Positions 60,601 to 63,942 are shown, numbered from the stretch's first letter. The stretch is DNA of 64,000 bases from Serripes groenlandicus (GCA_031761405.1 JASEVX010000010.1:13925447-13989446); one strand, 5' to 3'. The notes: generated from the letters alone by a model not told the origin. Numbers and translations are program-made.

Positions 60601-61420
60601 TCTTTTAAAGTAATATAAACACAATATTGTGTATCTGTGCTTCAATGAACTGAGTTATTTTTATTACAGTTGACTTGTGTACACTTTATTTCCCTCTCCC
60701 CGCGAATGTTTGTATTAGACACAAAAACCTTTAAAGAGGTACCTACCGAGCAGGGAAAAACAACTTTATTTAAATAATTAAAATACGAAAGCCTTCTCAT
60801 ATTAAAATACAGTCTAATTCGAATCAAACATGTCCTCATAAAGGTTTATAAGGGAAAATAATTGTTATTTTACTTTTTTTTTTTTTGAATTTCTATAAGA
60901 GAGCAACTTTAAGTGAACTGTTGTCATGATAAAACTGAAATAATGTTGAGAATGGTGTAAAACCCCAATAAAACAAACAAACATAGCACACAGTCTCAGC
61001 ATCCAATATCTTGAAAATACCTAAATCTATTTTTAGAAACTTGTGGGAGAAACCCAACTTGGTTCCATAACAGTGACACTTAGAGAAAATATTTCCTTGT
61101 AAAGCAAAACAAATCAGTACAAAAGAAAACTTAAAAAACCTGACATTACATTCCTCTTAACAATTGTTATTGTAAATTTACTCTCAGCGTATCCGAAATA
61201 ACGTGAAGTTGCACAATAAAGAGAAACCCCACTCGAAATATAATGACACTTAAGGATAAAGTTACGTTTTCGCTTCATCTGTGTCCGGTGTGTGTTGGAT
61301 CTTTGATTTTATACACTGAAGATGATTCTCAACGCTTGATAGGAATCTGTGACCGTCTAGTTGCGAGCAAATGTTAGATGATAAACTGTCGAAGTCTACC
61401 GAGTTATCCCCGGAAGCCAT
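27524..61420 (-). CDS. T4 Rnl1-like / amphioxus-type 5'-phosphate RNA ligase, whole gene, 14 exons
   Basis: Fourteen minus-strand exons (61266-61420 down to 27524-27608) join in phase throughout and give 1452 nt, or 483 residues plus TGA. All introns are GT-AG. Visible motifs of the covalent nucleotidyltransferase superfamily are: motif I TTSKANGEAAH with the presumed AMP-accepting Lys172; motif III TAVFEILVPVHQHV (about 260-273); motif IV MEGEVLYFI (about 344-352); motif V GLLKKKSVWYV (about 360-370). Their order, spacing and the WYV after motif V match T4 RNA ligase 1-type enzymes. The KxNG form and length recall the 3'-OH/5'-phosphate RNA ligase described from Branchiostoma floridae. The family seals RNA through an AMP-lysine intermediate, for example in tRNA splicing or RNA repair; the cellular substrate here is unknown. 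The C-terminal 110 residues are helical and charged. No kinase or phosphodiesterase domain is present. Introns hold dozens of MITEs and one opposite-strand gene. Confidence 0.82.
27827..27935. repeat. Old TTAA-MITE fragment (ligase intron 13)
   Basis: AACACTTTACCACAAGCAGA and TTTTACCACAATGTTTTCAA, with the core hairpin gone. Confidence 0.45.
28106..28503. mobile_element. Nested foldback: ATGAGCCGTCCC MITE containing a second palindrome
   Basis: The outer start TATGAGCCGTCCCGCGAG is followed by a 63-bp arm 28144-28206 (ATATTTATTTTTGTCGATGG ... CATAAACAACTGAGC) whose reverse complement is at 28441-28503. Between the arms sits a complete GAGCTGTTCCACGAGAAAAA ... CTCGTGGAACAGCTC MITE. Confidence 0.72.
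28545..28712 (-). mobile_element. Second ATGAGCC-type MITE copy, right part
   Basis: CCTGTGGATTTTCTGTTTCA, then CCCGGATAAGCCTGCATGG, ending TCTCGTGGAACGGCTCAT. Confidence 0.65.
29008..29102 (-). CDS. RNA ligase exon 13
   Basis: Acceptor TTGACAG|GCT and donor GTTTG|GTAAGT. Codes AIGVDYMKWILQELDDNHFS then LDEIRDMFPVC. Confidence 0.8.
29178..29407 (-). mobile_element. Young TTAA-MITE, inverted (ligase intron 12)
   Basis: Perfect ends and the core AGAAATTGCACGTTTTGTGC. It lies 76 bp upstream of the ligase exon 13 acceptor. Confidence 0.9.
29448..30657 (+). mobile_element. Array of about nine 118-120-bp units ending CAGGTGAGCTAAAA-type
   Basis: Units share TTTGACCTAGTGACCTAGTT, TTGACCCGGCATGACCCATA and AAGTGTTAACAAGATTTTCC. 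The right end has a (GACGGAC)n patch then CTCACCTTGCACTTCGTGCA and TAGGTGAGCTAAAAA, the same terminal design as 23428-24226. The left end is missing. Confidence 0.65.
30658..30870 (+). mobile_element. 3' piece of a second GGTGAGCTAAAAA element
   Basis: TTTTGTTGCTATGGAAACCA as in 24001-24050, then TTCACCTTGATCAATTCGTG and CTCAGGTGAGCTAAAAA. Confidence 0.6.
31170..32212. repeat. Old TTAA-MITE copies, one duplicated
   Basis: 31170-31388 is an old copy. Its right half (AGATAATTTCCATATTTGTG ... GTATGTAGGAAAAGCGTTAA) recurs at about 32006-32105, and the following ATTATGGAAACGTTTCTCAT segment recurs at about 32125-32212. This is a direct duplication separated by about 700 bp of unique DNA. Confidence 0.5.
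32212..32437 (-). mobile_element. Young TTAA-MITE beside ligase exon 12
   Basis: The left end TTAACCCTTTCCCTCATACA is intact; the right end GAGGGAAAGGATAA has the target mutated. It carries a small insertion (TTT near 32388) in one arm. Confidence 0.87.
32452..32520 (-). CDS. RNA ligase exon 12
   Basis: Acceptor TTTTTTAG|CTTG and donor TGGAGG|GTAAGT, phase 0. Codes LEKRTKEIQRWLKIDDKTTE then AWR. A MITE ends at 32437, 15 bp past the exon. Confidence 0.8.
32588..32762. repeat. Palindromic MITE of the GGGTACTCAAAAGAATC family (intron 11)
   Basis: GTGTGTACACAAAAGAATCA is mirrored by GACAATTCTTTTTGAGTACC. Its left end borders exon 12 by about 70 bp. Confidence 0.5.
32767..33332 (+). mobile_element. 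GCTCACCTGA / CAGGTGAGC element, short copy
   Basis: ACAAGAGGGCCATGATGG ... CGCTCACCTGA at the left and CTCACCTTGAGCACTTTGTG then CACAGGTGAGCTAAAAA at the right. A run of about 30 C, broken by one A, lies at 32997-33028 where other copies have CCCCGCCCCCTGGCGGCC. Confidence 0.7.
33500..33905. repeat. TTAA-MITE relics
   Basis: 33515-33630 is a right half of a young-type copy (TTTGAACTTATTTTGTCAAA). 33700-33905 is an old copy with core CATATGGCTCACTATGAGC. Confidence 0.55.
33907..34135 (-). mobile_element. Young TTAA-MITE, inverted
   Basis: Left CTAACCCTTTCCCTCATATG, right GAGGGAAAGGATTAA. The core AGAAATTGCTCATTTTGAGC is perfect. It ends 86 bp from ligase exon 11. Confidence 0.87.
34221..34320 (-). 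CDS. RNA ligase exon 11
   Basis: Acceptor CATTCCAG|GTAT and donor ACTCAG|GTTTGT. Codes YVMCRAIREKVKTACTRSVH then KSNTFSKGKSITQ. The WYV formed at the junction continues motif V. Intron 10 before it is 13.4 kb and contains the opposite-strand gene. Confidence 0.83.
34376..34604 (+). mobile_element. Young TTAA-MITE
   Basis: TTAAACCCTTTCCCTTATATAG to GTGGGAAAGGGTTAA. It lies 55 bp upstream of the ligase exon 11 acceptor. Confidence 0.88.
34618..34830 (-). mobile_element. tRNA-headed SINE, second family, minus strand
   Basis: TACCAGTACTACTGGTGAAT, ACCAGCGAGTCAGTTGTGAT and, at the right, ACCACTACACCATCG, the reverse of a GGTGTAGTGGT A box. Confidence 0.6.
35168..35398 (+). mobile_element. Young TTAA-MITE
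   Basis: Both ends are perfect, with core AGAAATTGCACAAAACGTGC. It is one of the best copies for a consensus. Confidence 0.92.
35400..36385. other. Ligase intron 10, unique-looking stretch
   Basis: AT-rich, with no long ORF and no repeat I can place. One partial match is GATCTTGATTAGAACTGGTA at 36125, part of a GATC-rich phrase that recurs at 51170 and 63440. Confidence 0.4.
36390..36596 (-). mobile_element. Young TTAA-MITE, inverted, small core deletion
   Basis: TTAAACCTTTCCCTCATACAAC to AAGGAAAGGGTTAA. One half of the core palindrome is missing (AAAACATCATTTGGAGC). Confidence 0.85.
36600..36890. repeat. Two old TTAA-MITE fragments
   Basis: 36600-36695 is a right half ending TGGGAAAGGGTTAA. 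36820-36890 has AATCTGCAGCAGACGACTTT. Confidence 0.5.
36893..37122 (-). mobile_element. Young TTAA-MITE, inverted
   Basis: Both TTAA are intact. The core GGAGAAATTGCTCGTTTTGA is perfect. The right arm has GAGTGAAAGGGTTAA. Confidence 0.9.
37250..37700 (+). repeat. Two-unit repeat ending in a TATACCCCC hairpin
   Basis: Units share CTTTAGGATATGCACAT and TTGAATTCCACCCAGTGGTT. The end is TATACCCCCTCTTCTTAAAG then AAGGGGGTATA. Same class as 24790-25460 and 39080-39275. Confidence 0.5.
37795..38215 (+). repeat. Minisatellite of about 66-bp units with an internal 22-bp burst
   Basis: About six units of GGCATCAAAAGATGTCTTTC then TCTGGAATATGTTCATCAAC and AAATACCAAATATT. Inside one unit, the 22-bp phrase GGCATCATATTTGTGTTTCA+AA is repeated four times (37999-38065). 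The open frames across it are a by-product of the periodicity. Confidence 0.85.
38766..38937 (+). CDS. Nested gene exon 1
   Basis: ATG preceded by TTCACA. Ends CTAG|GTAAGG after HIFKL, phase 1. Confidence 0.55.
38766..45783 (+). CDS. Unidentified three-exon gene nested in ligase intron 10 (opposite strand)
   Basis: Joining 38766-38937, 44247-44355 and 45597-45783 gives 468 nt, or 155 residues plus TAA. Phases match (1, then 2) and all splice sites are GT-AG. The product starts MAGQLVERQGLSNSEQESSA and continues MDDLLLLSNELFIQMMDYEK, a likely amphipathic helix, then IFKLVQWLRRHKSRPINLTV. It has DNFRMSIRDGMLDMYSTF across the exon 2/3 boundary and ends DFDWASVYWMYVDKEHTRSS. It has no signal peptide or membrane segment. 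The hydrophobic pattern and the codon-level openness look like a small soluble mostly helical protein, but I do not recognise the family. The alternative is that the three ORFs are unrelated. Phase agreement, clean splice sites and an N-terminal ATG argue for one gene. Intron 1 (5.3 kb) contains the 2.1-kb inverted repeat. Confidence 0.58.
39080..39275 (+). repeat. Single-unit repeat ending in a hairpin
   Basis: GAAGTTATATTGAATTCTGA, GGTTGCTGAGAAATAG and the end ATAGCCCCCATATACTATGT then ATCTGGGGGTATAATA. Confidence 0.5.
39285..39467. repeat. Old TTAA-MITE fragments
   Basis: 39285-39412 is a right half ending GTGTCTACACGTGGTAAAGG. 39430-39467 is a solo pair of ends, CTTTCCCTCATACAGACTG then GTGGGAAAGGGTTAA, with the whole interior deleted. 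Confidence 0.55.
39551..41685. repeat. Large inverted repeat, arms of about 835 bp around a loop of about 460 bp
   Basis: The left arm 39551-40384 (TTATTGTATACTTTGATATT ... TAAATCGTAATAAAAAAACAAA) is matched by the reverse complement of about 40844-41685. Differences are few: a short indel near 40060 / 41165 and scattered substitutions. The arms have no obvious coding region shared in a conserved frame. The loop holds a second palindrome, 40407-40533. No target duplication is obvious. Confidence 0.9.
40407..40533. repeat. Palindrome in the loop of the large inverted repeat
   Basis: GGTTATTGCATCAATATGGG then TTCCTTCGGC, mirrored by GCCGAAGGAACGATTCCCAA ... CATGCAATAACC, around a GC-rich centre (GAGTTGCCCGAGCTTGCGAG). 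The outer phrase also occurs, reversed, at 41687-41712, directly outside the right arm. Confidence 0.75.
41741..41970 (-). mobile_element. Young TTAA-MITE, inverted
   Basis: Both ends are perfect, with core AGAAATTGCACGTTTTGTGC. It lies 30 bp beyond the palindrome phrase that borders the large inverted repeat. Confidence 0.92.
42008..42155. repeat. Old TTAA-MITE, left arm lost
   Basis: The core GGAGAAATTGCTCATTTTGA is perfect. Right arm AGTTGTCTGCTGCAGATTTG. Confidence 0.6.
42284..42472. mobile_element. Best copy of the GGGTACTCAAAAGAATC palindromic MITE
   Basis: AGCTCTAGATAAGGAGC at the left. The centre GTTGTGGGTACTCAAAAGAA then TCGTCTCACTGAGATGATTC and TTTTGAGTACCCACAACAT is an almost perfect 50-bp palindrome. 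Confidence 0.7.
42585..43247. repeat. Two old TTAA-MITE copies (42585-42808, 43018-43247)
   Basis: Both end TGTGGGAAAGGGTTAA. The second has TTAACCCTGTCCCACCTGCA at its left and core AGAAATTGCTCATTATCAGC. Confidence 0.65.
43690..43915 (-). mobile_element. Young TTAA-MITE, inverted
   Basis: TTAACCCTTACCCTCATACAAC to TAGGGAAAGGGTTAA. Confidence 0.88.
43977..44201 (-). mobile_element. TTAA-MITE, intermediate age, next to nested-gene exon 2
   Basis: TTAACCCTTTCCAACATACAAC to GGCAATGCGGGGTTAA. Core GAAAATTGCTTGTTTCAAGC. Confidence 0.75.
44247..44355 (+). CDS. Nested gene exon 2
   Basis: Acceptor CCATAACAG|TTCAG and donor TTCAG|GTATGT. Codes QWLRRHKSRPINLTVPGDNF then RMSIRDGMLDMYSTF. A second frame is also open but its phase does not fit exon 1 as well. 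A MITE ends at 44201, 45 bp upstream. Confidence 0.58.
44425..44651 (-). mobile_element. Young TTAA-MITE, inverted (nested-gene intron 2)
   Basis: TTAACCCTTTCCCCCATACGAC to GAGGGAAAGGGTTAA. A partial second left end (CAATTCTGCAGCAGACGCCT) lies just before it at 44395. Confidence 0.88.
44653..44900. repeat. Old TTAA-MITE with a short internal duplication
   Basis: The phrase CAATTTCTTCTTTTGTCACA is present twice (about 44741 and 44780), which lengthens one arm. Confidence 0.55.
44966..45182 (+). mobile_element. Young TTAA-MITE, left TTAA lost
   Basis: CACTTTCCCTCATATAGACG to GAGGGAAAGGGTTAA, with core AGAAATTGCTCAAAACGAGC. Confidence 0.85.
45370..45575. repeat. Old TTAA-MITE directly upstream of nested-gene exon 3
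   Basis: AACCCTTTCCCATATATAG to TATCTGCTGCAGACTTGTAT. It ends about 22 bp before the exon 3 acceptor, so the branch region is probably MITE-derived. Confidence 0.6.
45597..45783 (+). CDS. Nested gene exon 3 (stop TAA)
   Basis: Acceptor TTTTTTCTTACAG|ACAATTG has a strong pyrimidine tract. Codes QLKWDQIKDTVHQMKTHTRR then HGGFDLQLDISTSHGDLPAA and the C-terminus. A SINE inserted 32 bp after the stop, probably within the 3' UTR. Confidence 0.6.
45816..46073 (+). mobile_element. Full-length tRNA-derived SINE with 14-bp target duplication
   Basis: Flanked by TTCAATGTTGTATG at 45802-45815 and 46074-46087. The head has GAGTTCGAATCC, the body GGCCGCCGTGATATAACTGA and the tail GGCGTTAAACCCCTATCAAT. 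Confidence 0.88.
46133..46922. repeat. Old TTAA-MITE relics (46133-46390, 46788-46922)
   Basis: The first contains GTCATCTGCTGCAGAGGCAT. The second has GTGGCAAAAGGTAAAATTGC and ends before GTGAGAAAGAATTGG. Confidence 0.45.
47146..47430. repeat. MITE left end cut off by another repeat
   Basis: TTAACCCTTTCCCTCATATA to GACGCCTCTGA (47146-47187), then an unrelated repeat with GGTCTTTAATTACAGGGTCA; a similar phrase lies near 62700-62830. A (GACA)n tract is at 47385-47421. Confidence 0.55.
47688..47779 (-). CDS. RNA ligase exon 10 (motifs IV and V)
   Basis: Acceptor TTCTCCAG|ATTAGG and donor GTTTG|GTAGGTG. Codes IRQGYNMEGEVLYFIHKTGS then VIGLLKKKSV and the first two bases of a Trp codon. The neighbouring exons required a piece starting in phase 0 and ending in phase 2 with motifs IV and V, and this exon meets every condition. 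Confidence 0.88.
47848..48030. repeat. Old TTAA-MITE beside ligase exon 10
   Basis: TTAACCCTTTTCCATGTGCAAC to GTCAACATGTGTCTGTATAA. It lies 68 bp from the exon 10 acceptor. Confidence 0.6.
48041..48340 (-). mobile_element. Full-length tRNA-derived SINE, minus strand
   Basis: TTGATTGTTTGTGGTTTAAC at the left is the reversed tail. The right end TTGGGATTCAAACTCACAAT is the reversed B box, followed by GCGTCGCTACCGACTGAGTT, the reversed A box. Confidence 0.78.
48503..50088. repeat. Cluster of old TTAA-MITEs (48503-48737, 48797-48900, 49044-49373, 49376-49578, 49659-49800, 49803-50088)
   Basis: Six copies lie almost end to end. The copy at 49803-50088 holds two successive core hairpins (49860-49915 and 49922-49976), so it is either a nested insertion or a duplicated core. 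The 49140-49310 part is an unrelated AT-rich insertion into the 49044 copy. Confidence 0.6.
50132..50209 (-). CDS. RNA ligase exon 9
   Basis: Acceptor CATTTCAG|ATT and donor TTACAA|GTATGG, phase 0. Codes IARCLGLDPVDYEVVQMEQL then DDRILQ. Confidence 0.8.
50458..50808. mobile_element. 350-bp element with CCATGGAA minisatellite inside
   Basis: Ends CCCAGGTGTAGCTTTTCCGG and CCGGAAAAGCTACAGCCGGG are imperfect inverted repeats, possibly flanked by ATAT. The interior is about eight degenerate units of roughly 24 bp around TCCATGGAACTTTTCCGGGG. The open frames on both strands are due to the repeats. Confidence 0.65.
50815..51022 (-). mobile_element. tRNA-headed SINE, second family, minus strand
   Basis: TTTATCCTGACACCAGCCAG and ATGCTAACCCTGTAACCCTG. 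The right end TGGATGCTCTACCAATATAC is the reversed head. Confidence 0.65.
51318..51487. repeat. Old TTAA-MITE, core lost
   Basis: TAACACTTTTGCCAAATAC to TCTGTGGGAAAGGGTTAA. Confidence 0.55.
51583..51673 (-). CDS. RNA ligase exon 8
   Basis: Acceptor AATATAG|A and donor ATAGAG|GTCAGA. Codes PALKFIAWTKTDLQATDDMQ then NVIPPHVGIE. Confidence 0.8.
51692..51900 (+). mobile_element. Young TTAA-MITE with both tips shortened
   Basis: Begins TTTAGACACTTTCTGATGCC and ends CGTATGAGGGTTAA, lacking the AAAGGG tip. It lies about 18 bp upstream of the ligase exon 8 acceptor. Confidence 0.8.
52205..52640 (+). mobile_element. Short copy of the GACTATTC-type element
   Basis: AGCTGTCTATAAGACAG (5' hairpin) then AACTATTCC at the left; TATTCTCTGAATAGTCAAGC then TAAAAA at the right. 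Same plan as 16949-18154. Confidence 0.6.
52683..52913 (+). mobile_element. Young TTAA-MITE near ligase exon 7
   Basis: TTAACCCTTTCCCTCATATAG to GAGGGAAAGTGTTAA. It ends 45 bp past exon 7. Confidence 0.88.
52958..53026 (-). CDS. RNA ligase exon 7 (motif III)
   Basis: Acceptor GCCAGTAG|GTAT and donor CAAAA|GTAAGT. Codes YTAVFEILVPVHQHVVNLSY then LQ, matching motif III (T-A-x-F-E-h-h-x-P) of Rnl1-type ligases. Confidence 0.82.
53096..53680. repeat. Old TTAA-MITE copies (53096-53293, 53520-53680)
   Basis: The first has core AAATTGCTCATGATTAGC. The second is a right half with GGAGAAATTGCTCATCATCA. Confidence 0.55.
53960..54165. repeat. Old TTAA-MITE
   Basis: ACAGACAACTTTTGAAAACA to AAGTCTGCTGCAAAACATTT, ending GGAAAGGCTTAA next to the following young copy. 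Confidence 0.55.
54172..54379 (-). mobile_element. Young TTAA-MITE beside ligase exon 6
   Basis: TTAACCCTTTCCATTCATACAA to GAGGGAAAGGGTTAA. The core AGAAATTGCTCGTTTTGAGC is perfect. Confidence 0.88.
54393..54495 (-). CDS. RNA ligase exon 6
   Basis: Acceptor AATTTCAG|CTGAC and donor CAAAG|GTACAA. Codes DIERYSEPRYRIAREVCEAV then VDALDSIEPQTKQ. The MITE at 54172-54379 ends 13 bp past the exon. Confidence 0.82.
54655..54885. repeat. Old TTAA-MITE
   Basis: GACCCTTTCCCAAATACAGA to TATGTGGGAAAGGGTTAA. Core AGAAATTGCTCATGATGAGC. Confidence 0.65.
55051..55104 (-). CDS. RNA ligase exon 5 (alternative acceptor 9 bp upstream)
   Basis: Codes GKDPDKSVPLCLEIDGNK. Two acceptors keep the frame: GACAG|GTAAAG (exon from 55104) and GGAAAG|ATGCG (exon from 55113, adding D-A-T). 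The polypyrimidine tract is poor, and a MITE starts at 55149. The donor is GTTAGT. Confidence 0.72.
55149..55378 (+). mobile_element. Young TTAA-MITE upstream of ligase exon 5
   Basis: Both ends are perfect. It begins 36 bp from the outer exon 5 acceptor. Confidence 0.9.
55375..55589. repeat. Old TTAA-MITE sandwiched between two young copies
   Basis: TTAACACTTTCCCACATACAG to TGGAAAATGTTTAA. It shares its TTAA ends with the copies on both sides, so three MITEs form a head-to-tail run. Confidence 0.65.
55586..55815 (-). mobile_element. Young TTAA-MITE beside ligase exon 4
   Basis: TTAACCCTTTCCCTCATACGAC to GAGGGAAAATGTTAA. Core AGAAATTGCACGTTTTGTGC. Confidence 0.88.
55831..55969 (-). CDS. RNA ligase exon 4 (motif I)
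   Basis: Acceptor TTGATAG|CCT and donor AAAG|GTTTGT. Codes PLEETDFIITTSKANGEAAH with the KANG signature, followed by EFVMCGGSKNVHMMFKNK. A young MITE ends 14 bp beyond the donor. Confidence 0.88.
56121..56370 (+). mobile_element. 5' part of an ACAAGAGGGCCATGAT element (ligase intron 3)
   Basis: ACAAGAGGGCCATGATTGCC then TTGAATCATGGCCCTGG; the interior TAGGCCTAGTGACC and CCTTGGCCTAGATATCATCA links it to 29448-30657. No right end. Confidence 0.55.
56757..56909 (-). CDS. RNA ligase exon 3
   Basis: Acceptor CTTACAG|GTAGC and donor ACAAAA|GTAATG, phase 0. Codes VARGNSFLEITNKVPQTMCV, a run GGLGDDDDREGGDD and LIWKRYFTK. This is the region just before the nucleotidyltransferase core. Confidence 0.85.
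56966..57159. repeat. Old TTAA-MITE next to ligase exon 3
   Basis: TAGCCCTTTGCCACATATGAAC to AGGTGGGAAAGGGTTAA. It lies 56 bp from the exon 3 acceptor. Confidence 0.55.
57275..57374 (+). repeat. Perfect 50-bp tandem duplication
   Basis: TGAGCTGGAAAATGTGCTGG then TATATAATATATTTCAATTT is present twice in direct succession with essentially no differences. Confidence 0.8.
57513..57708. mobile_element. Palindromic MITE of the GGGTACTCAAAAGAATC family
   Basis: GGACTAGATAAGATGGAGTA at the left, GGGTACTAAAAGAATCATCT / GACGATTCTTTTAAGTACC in the centre and CTTATCTAGAGCTCTG at the right. Confidence 0.65.
57828..58031. repeat. Old TTAA-MITE
   Basis: AACCCTTTCCCACCTACAG to GGTGGGATAGGGTTAA. The core is broken. 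Confidence 0.55.
58140..58346 (-). mobile_element. tRNA-headed SINE, second family, minus strand
   Basis: TCCTGACACCAGCCAGTCAG, TTATGCTAACCTCGCGTCCC and the reversed head GACGCTCTACGACTACACCA then CCGAGGC. Confidence 0.7.
58345..58800 (-). repeat. Tandem array of about 80-bp units copying the end of ligase exon 2 and its donor
   Basis: Six units, including the true exon end, of GGTCTGGATGATCCAATATA then CGACAATAACAAACAAATCA, GGGATAAGGTTGGTATCTCA and GATCTCTAGGAGACCGTC on the minus strand. Each repeats the coding phrase DDPIYDNNKQIRDK and a donor AAG|GTTGGT (AAG|GTTAGT in the true one). The unit farthest from the exon is the most diverged. Confidence 0.9.
58758..58926 (-). CDS. RNA ligase exon 2
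   Basis: Acceptor CTTTCCAG|A and donor GATAAG|GTTAGT. Codes WLSWASKEQHLKVISTEIPH to GPDDPIYDNNKQIRDK. The last 48 bases and the donor are copied five more times immediately downstream. Confidence 0.8.
59355..59662 (+). mobile_element. Old MITE fragment followed by a young TTAA-MITE (59433-59662)
   Basis: 59355-59425 has TACAAATCTGCAGCAGACGA. The young copy runs TTAATCCTTTCCCTCATATAG to GGGGGAAAGGGTTAA. Confidence 0.88.
59770..60002 (-). mobile_element. Young TTAA-MITE, inverted (ligase intron 1)
   Basis: TTAACCCTTTCCCTCATATAT to GAGGGAAAGGGTTAG, so the right TTAA has mutated to TTAG. Confidence 0.88.
60003..61265. other. Ligase intron 1, first part
   Basis: 60905-60985 is a worn SINE tail (TCATGATAAAACTGAAATAA ... 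AAACAAACAAAC). 60545-60655 is an imperfect inverted repeat (CTCAGTTCAATGAGGC / GCTTCAATGAACTGAG). 60010-60180 resembles part of a further dispersed repeat. I see no further exon. Confidence 0.45.
61266..61420 (-). CDS. RNA ligase exon 1 (start codon)
   Basis: ATG at 61420-61418, preceded on its strand by TTACCAAA. Codes MASGDNSVDFDSLSSNICSQ to HTPDTDEAK and ends AAAAC|GTAACT, phase 2. There is no conserved motif, so the start rests on the splice phase and the first ATG. Confidence 0.72.
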
Positions 61421-63000
61421 TTTGGTAAAGTGTGATTCAGCACTGAATAATATTTACATATTTATTTTCTTATTTAGATTAAGAATTTGATATTATTTTT
61501 ATTGAAACAGTTTTATATACATATACAACTGTGTTATTCTTCTTTTGTTTACAGATAGCAATGGTAAATTGAAAAGAATCCTCAAAGATCCTAGCATCCG
61601 TATCTAAGGTAAACATAAACTAGTGTTGCCAAGAGACAACGTCATTTACAGGTGCGCTATTTGAGCAGACGACACTTCTTATTTATTTGTTGCATTTGTT
61701 GCAGCATTGTCGTTTGATAGATCGACCATTTGATGGGAAGATCTATATTTCGACGTTATAGATTATATATTGCATTGAAATTGGATGCGAACAGTCAAAC
61801 TATAAAATCGTATTCCGAGCACAGAAACCTGGACTAATGGGAAGATGTAAGAAAGATATAAAGTGAACGCCAAAAGCAATTTCTCTTATATTTGATGTTG
61901 TCAAGCGACAACGTTGTTCATTATAGCGCACTTTGCAGCAGACGACAGTGTTTTTTTTTAAATTATATAAATTGTTCAGCAAACATTGTCGTTGATTGCC
62001 AAATAGATTCTTAATCTAATTCTAGCAGGGACGTACCTGATTATAGTGTTCATTCTAGAAGTGTTATTTCTACAATACTTTATGTAACGTTAGATGGGAC
62101 AACCATTAGATGGGGGCACAGACGGGAGAAATATATATTCTGGGTCCATTTAGACGGTAGATGTCGTTTAGGGAAATGTATATACAGTGCCATCCTCTTG
62201 TTCATACAGTGTCAGTTGCAGGGTCCATTCCACTCTCCCCAACCAAATTGAAAAGTAAAACAAACAAAAATCTAAACCTAGACATATTTGGAATATCGGT
62301 CAATTGAAAATGCAACTTAGGCACATGAATATATCTAGATATATAGAGGCTATCTCTAAAACCTGAATTGATTTTCTTAAATGTGCTTTTGGATAAAGCA
62401 CTTCCTTTCACTGATGAAATATACCCTAGAATGAATAGTTTAAGATTTGGACTCATCCATATATTGAGATATTTGTCGCTTGTAACAAATACCCAAGTGC
62501 CGTTAAATACCTGAGTTTGACTAAAGTCCATCACACGAAAGATGATCCAAATCACCCCACGTCTCTGCAGTCAGTAAGAGCAGTTTGTACATTCAATTGA
62601 CATTATGGTCATAATTAGATGTTCAACAGTTCTTTCTGCAGATCAATATACTGCATTAACCATAAGCAGGAATTATTTGACTTCCGTATATACAGTCAAA
62701 CATGTGTTAAATACCACCTTTTTATAGCAGTTCCCTGTCTATAGCAACCACACTTTTAGTTTCCCAATTACTCAGGTTATGCATAAATGACCCTGCAATG
62801 AAAGACAACCTGTGAACAAATACAACGATGTTCTCTTCCCATGAATTGTCATATACCACTATACATGTATGCATACTCTCCCAAGTCTTCACTGTACACA
62901 TATGCAACAAGACCTATACTCGTCTTGCGCGGTTCGGGTTTCCGTCCGTGGTAAAAGCATGGACGTAGACAGGGGCGTAGCTTGGCAATAATCAATGTGT
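61421..63000. other. Upstream region of the ligase gene
   Basis: Repeat-poor. The direct upstream DNA shows no TATA box at a convincing distance. At 61558 TTTGTTTACAG|ATAGCAATGG on the plus strand resembles an acceptor, but only 16 codons follow. 62690-62830 resembles the repeat at 47190-47290. The 117-codon minus-strand frame 62555-62202 is not recognised. Confidence 0.35.
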
Positions 63001-63215
63001 AGACCGTCTCGTGCGAAAGTCAACATTGTGGTTTCTGCGTAAAATACTGGATCAGCCTAAGCACACAGGCCTACCCGGATATACACTTTTCGCCTCCTGT
63101 GGATTTTCTATATCAGGAATAACTACTCCATACATCTATCCCCCTAAGACGGAATGTGTCGGCCGGGTCAGTCTGCGCGGACAGCGAAGGCTGATCTGGT
63201 CGATACATTACGCAG
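63001..63215. repeat. Degenerate ATGAGCCGTCCC-type MITE
   Basis: ACCGTCTCGTGCGAAAGTCA, TTTTCGCCTCCTGTGGATTT, AGACGGAATGTGTCGGCCGG and GGCTGATCTGGTCGATACAT, the same order as in 5256-5469 and 28206-28450. Confidence 0.6.
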
Positions 63216-63399
63216 ATGTGTATCGCCGCAGCTGCATTTTGGGGCATTTTTAGGAAAAATGTGTAGGCACGTGCCTACAGTGCCTACAGTGCCTAAAGGG
63301 AGCTACGCTCCTGGTAGATACTTACTAGTAAAAGGTACAGTAGGAATTTCTGAACAGTATAGGTTCAGATTAGGCTTATTATAATCTGCACCATTTGTC

Positions 63400-63840
63400 A
63401 GAAGCTGCTAACACGCTAACGTAAGTAATATGTGAACAGTGAAGATCTGATCAGACTGGGCGGATGAACAGGATAATCTGGATCTATACTATTTACAAAA
63501 TCCGATTTATATGTACCCATCCGTGGTAAAAGCAGAGGCTTACAAACGTTCCAGGTACAATATTCAACTTGGCATTCCTAAACTGTGTAGGTTCAGATAA
63601 CTATATCTACCTGTTCAGTATTATCAGAATCTACACAATTTGACATAATAATCTAACAAGCTTTTGTGGGTTATTTATTTCAAACAATGTATATCGTGCT
63701 CAGTATTGTCAGAATCTACATATTCGCATGCTGAGAGTTACATAATCTACCCACGTTCACAAAATGTTCTAAGTAAAATGTGAACAATTTAGATCTTGAT
63801 AAGACTGATCTGGGTCTACACTGTTTTTAAAAAAAGAGCC
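63400..63840. repeat. Dispersed phrases with GTGAAGATCTGATCAGACTG-type units
   Basis: The phrase (AGATCTTGAT)(C/A)AGACTGx(G)CTGGGTCTACACTGTTT(A)CAAA occurs at about 63440 and 63790 and, elsewhere, at 36120, 51185 and 54925. TTCAGTATTGTCAGAATCTA appears twice (63615 and 63695). Confidence 0.4.
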
Positions 63841-63942
63841 AACGTGTATATTTTCGCAAGAACGTCCTCATATGAGAACCTCACAAATTCATGTGACTTA
63901 CTTTCGTGAATTGTATTGTTGAACTATTGTGTTTATACATCG

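Noticed and set aside
61558..61610. Plus-strand exon after TTTGTTTACAG near the ligase promoter
   Set aside because: Only 16 codons are open and there is no upstream partner exon; probably a chance acceptor-like sequence.
62202..62555. 117-codon minus-strand frame with FNGTWVFVTSDKY, which recalls the start of fatty-acid-binding proteins
   Set aside because: Key positions after the tryptophan do not fit the family, the continuation has no FABP second exon, and no matching exons lie downstream. A search could change this.
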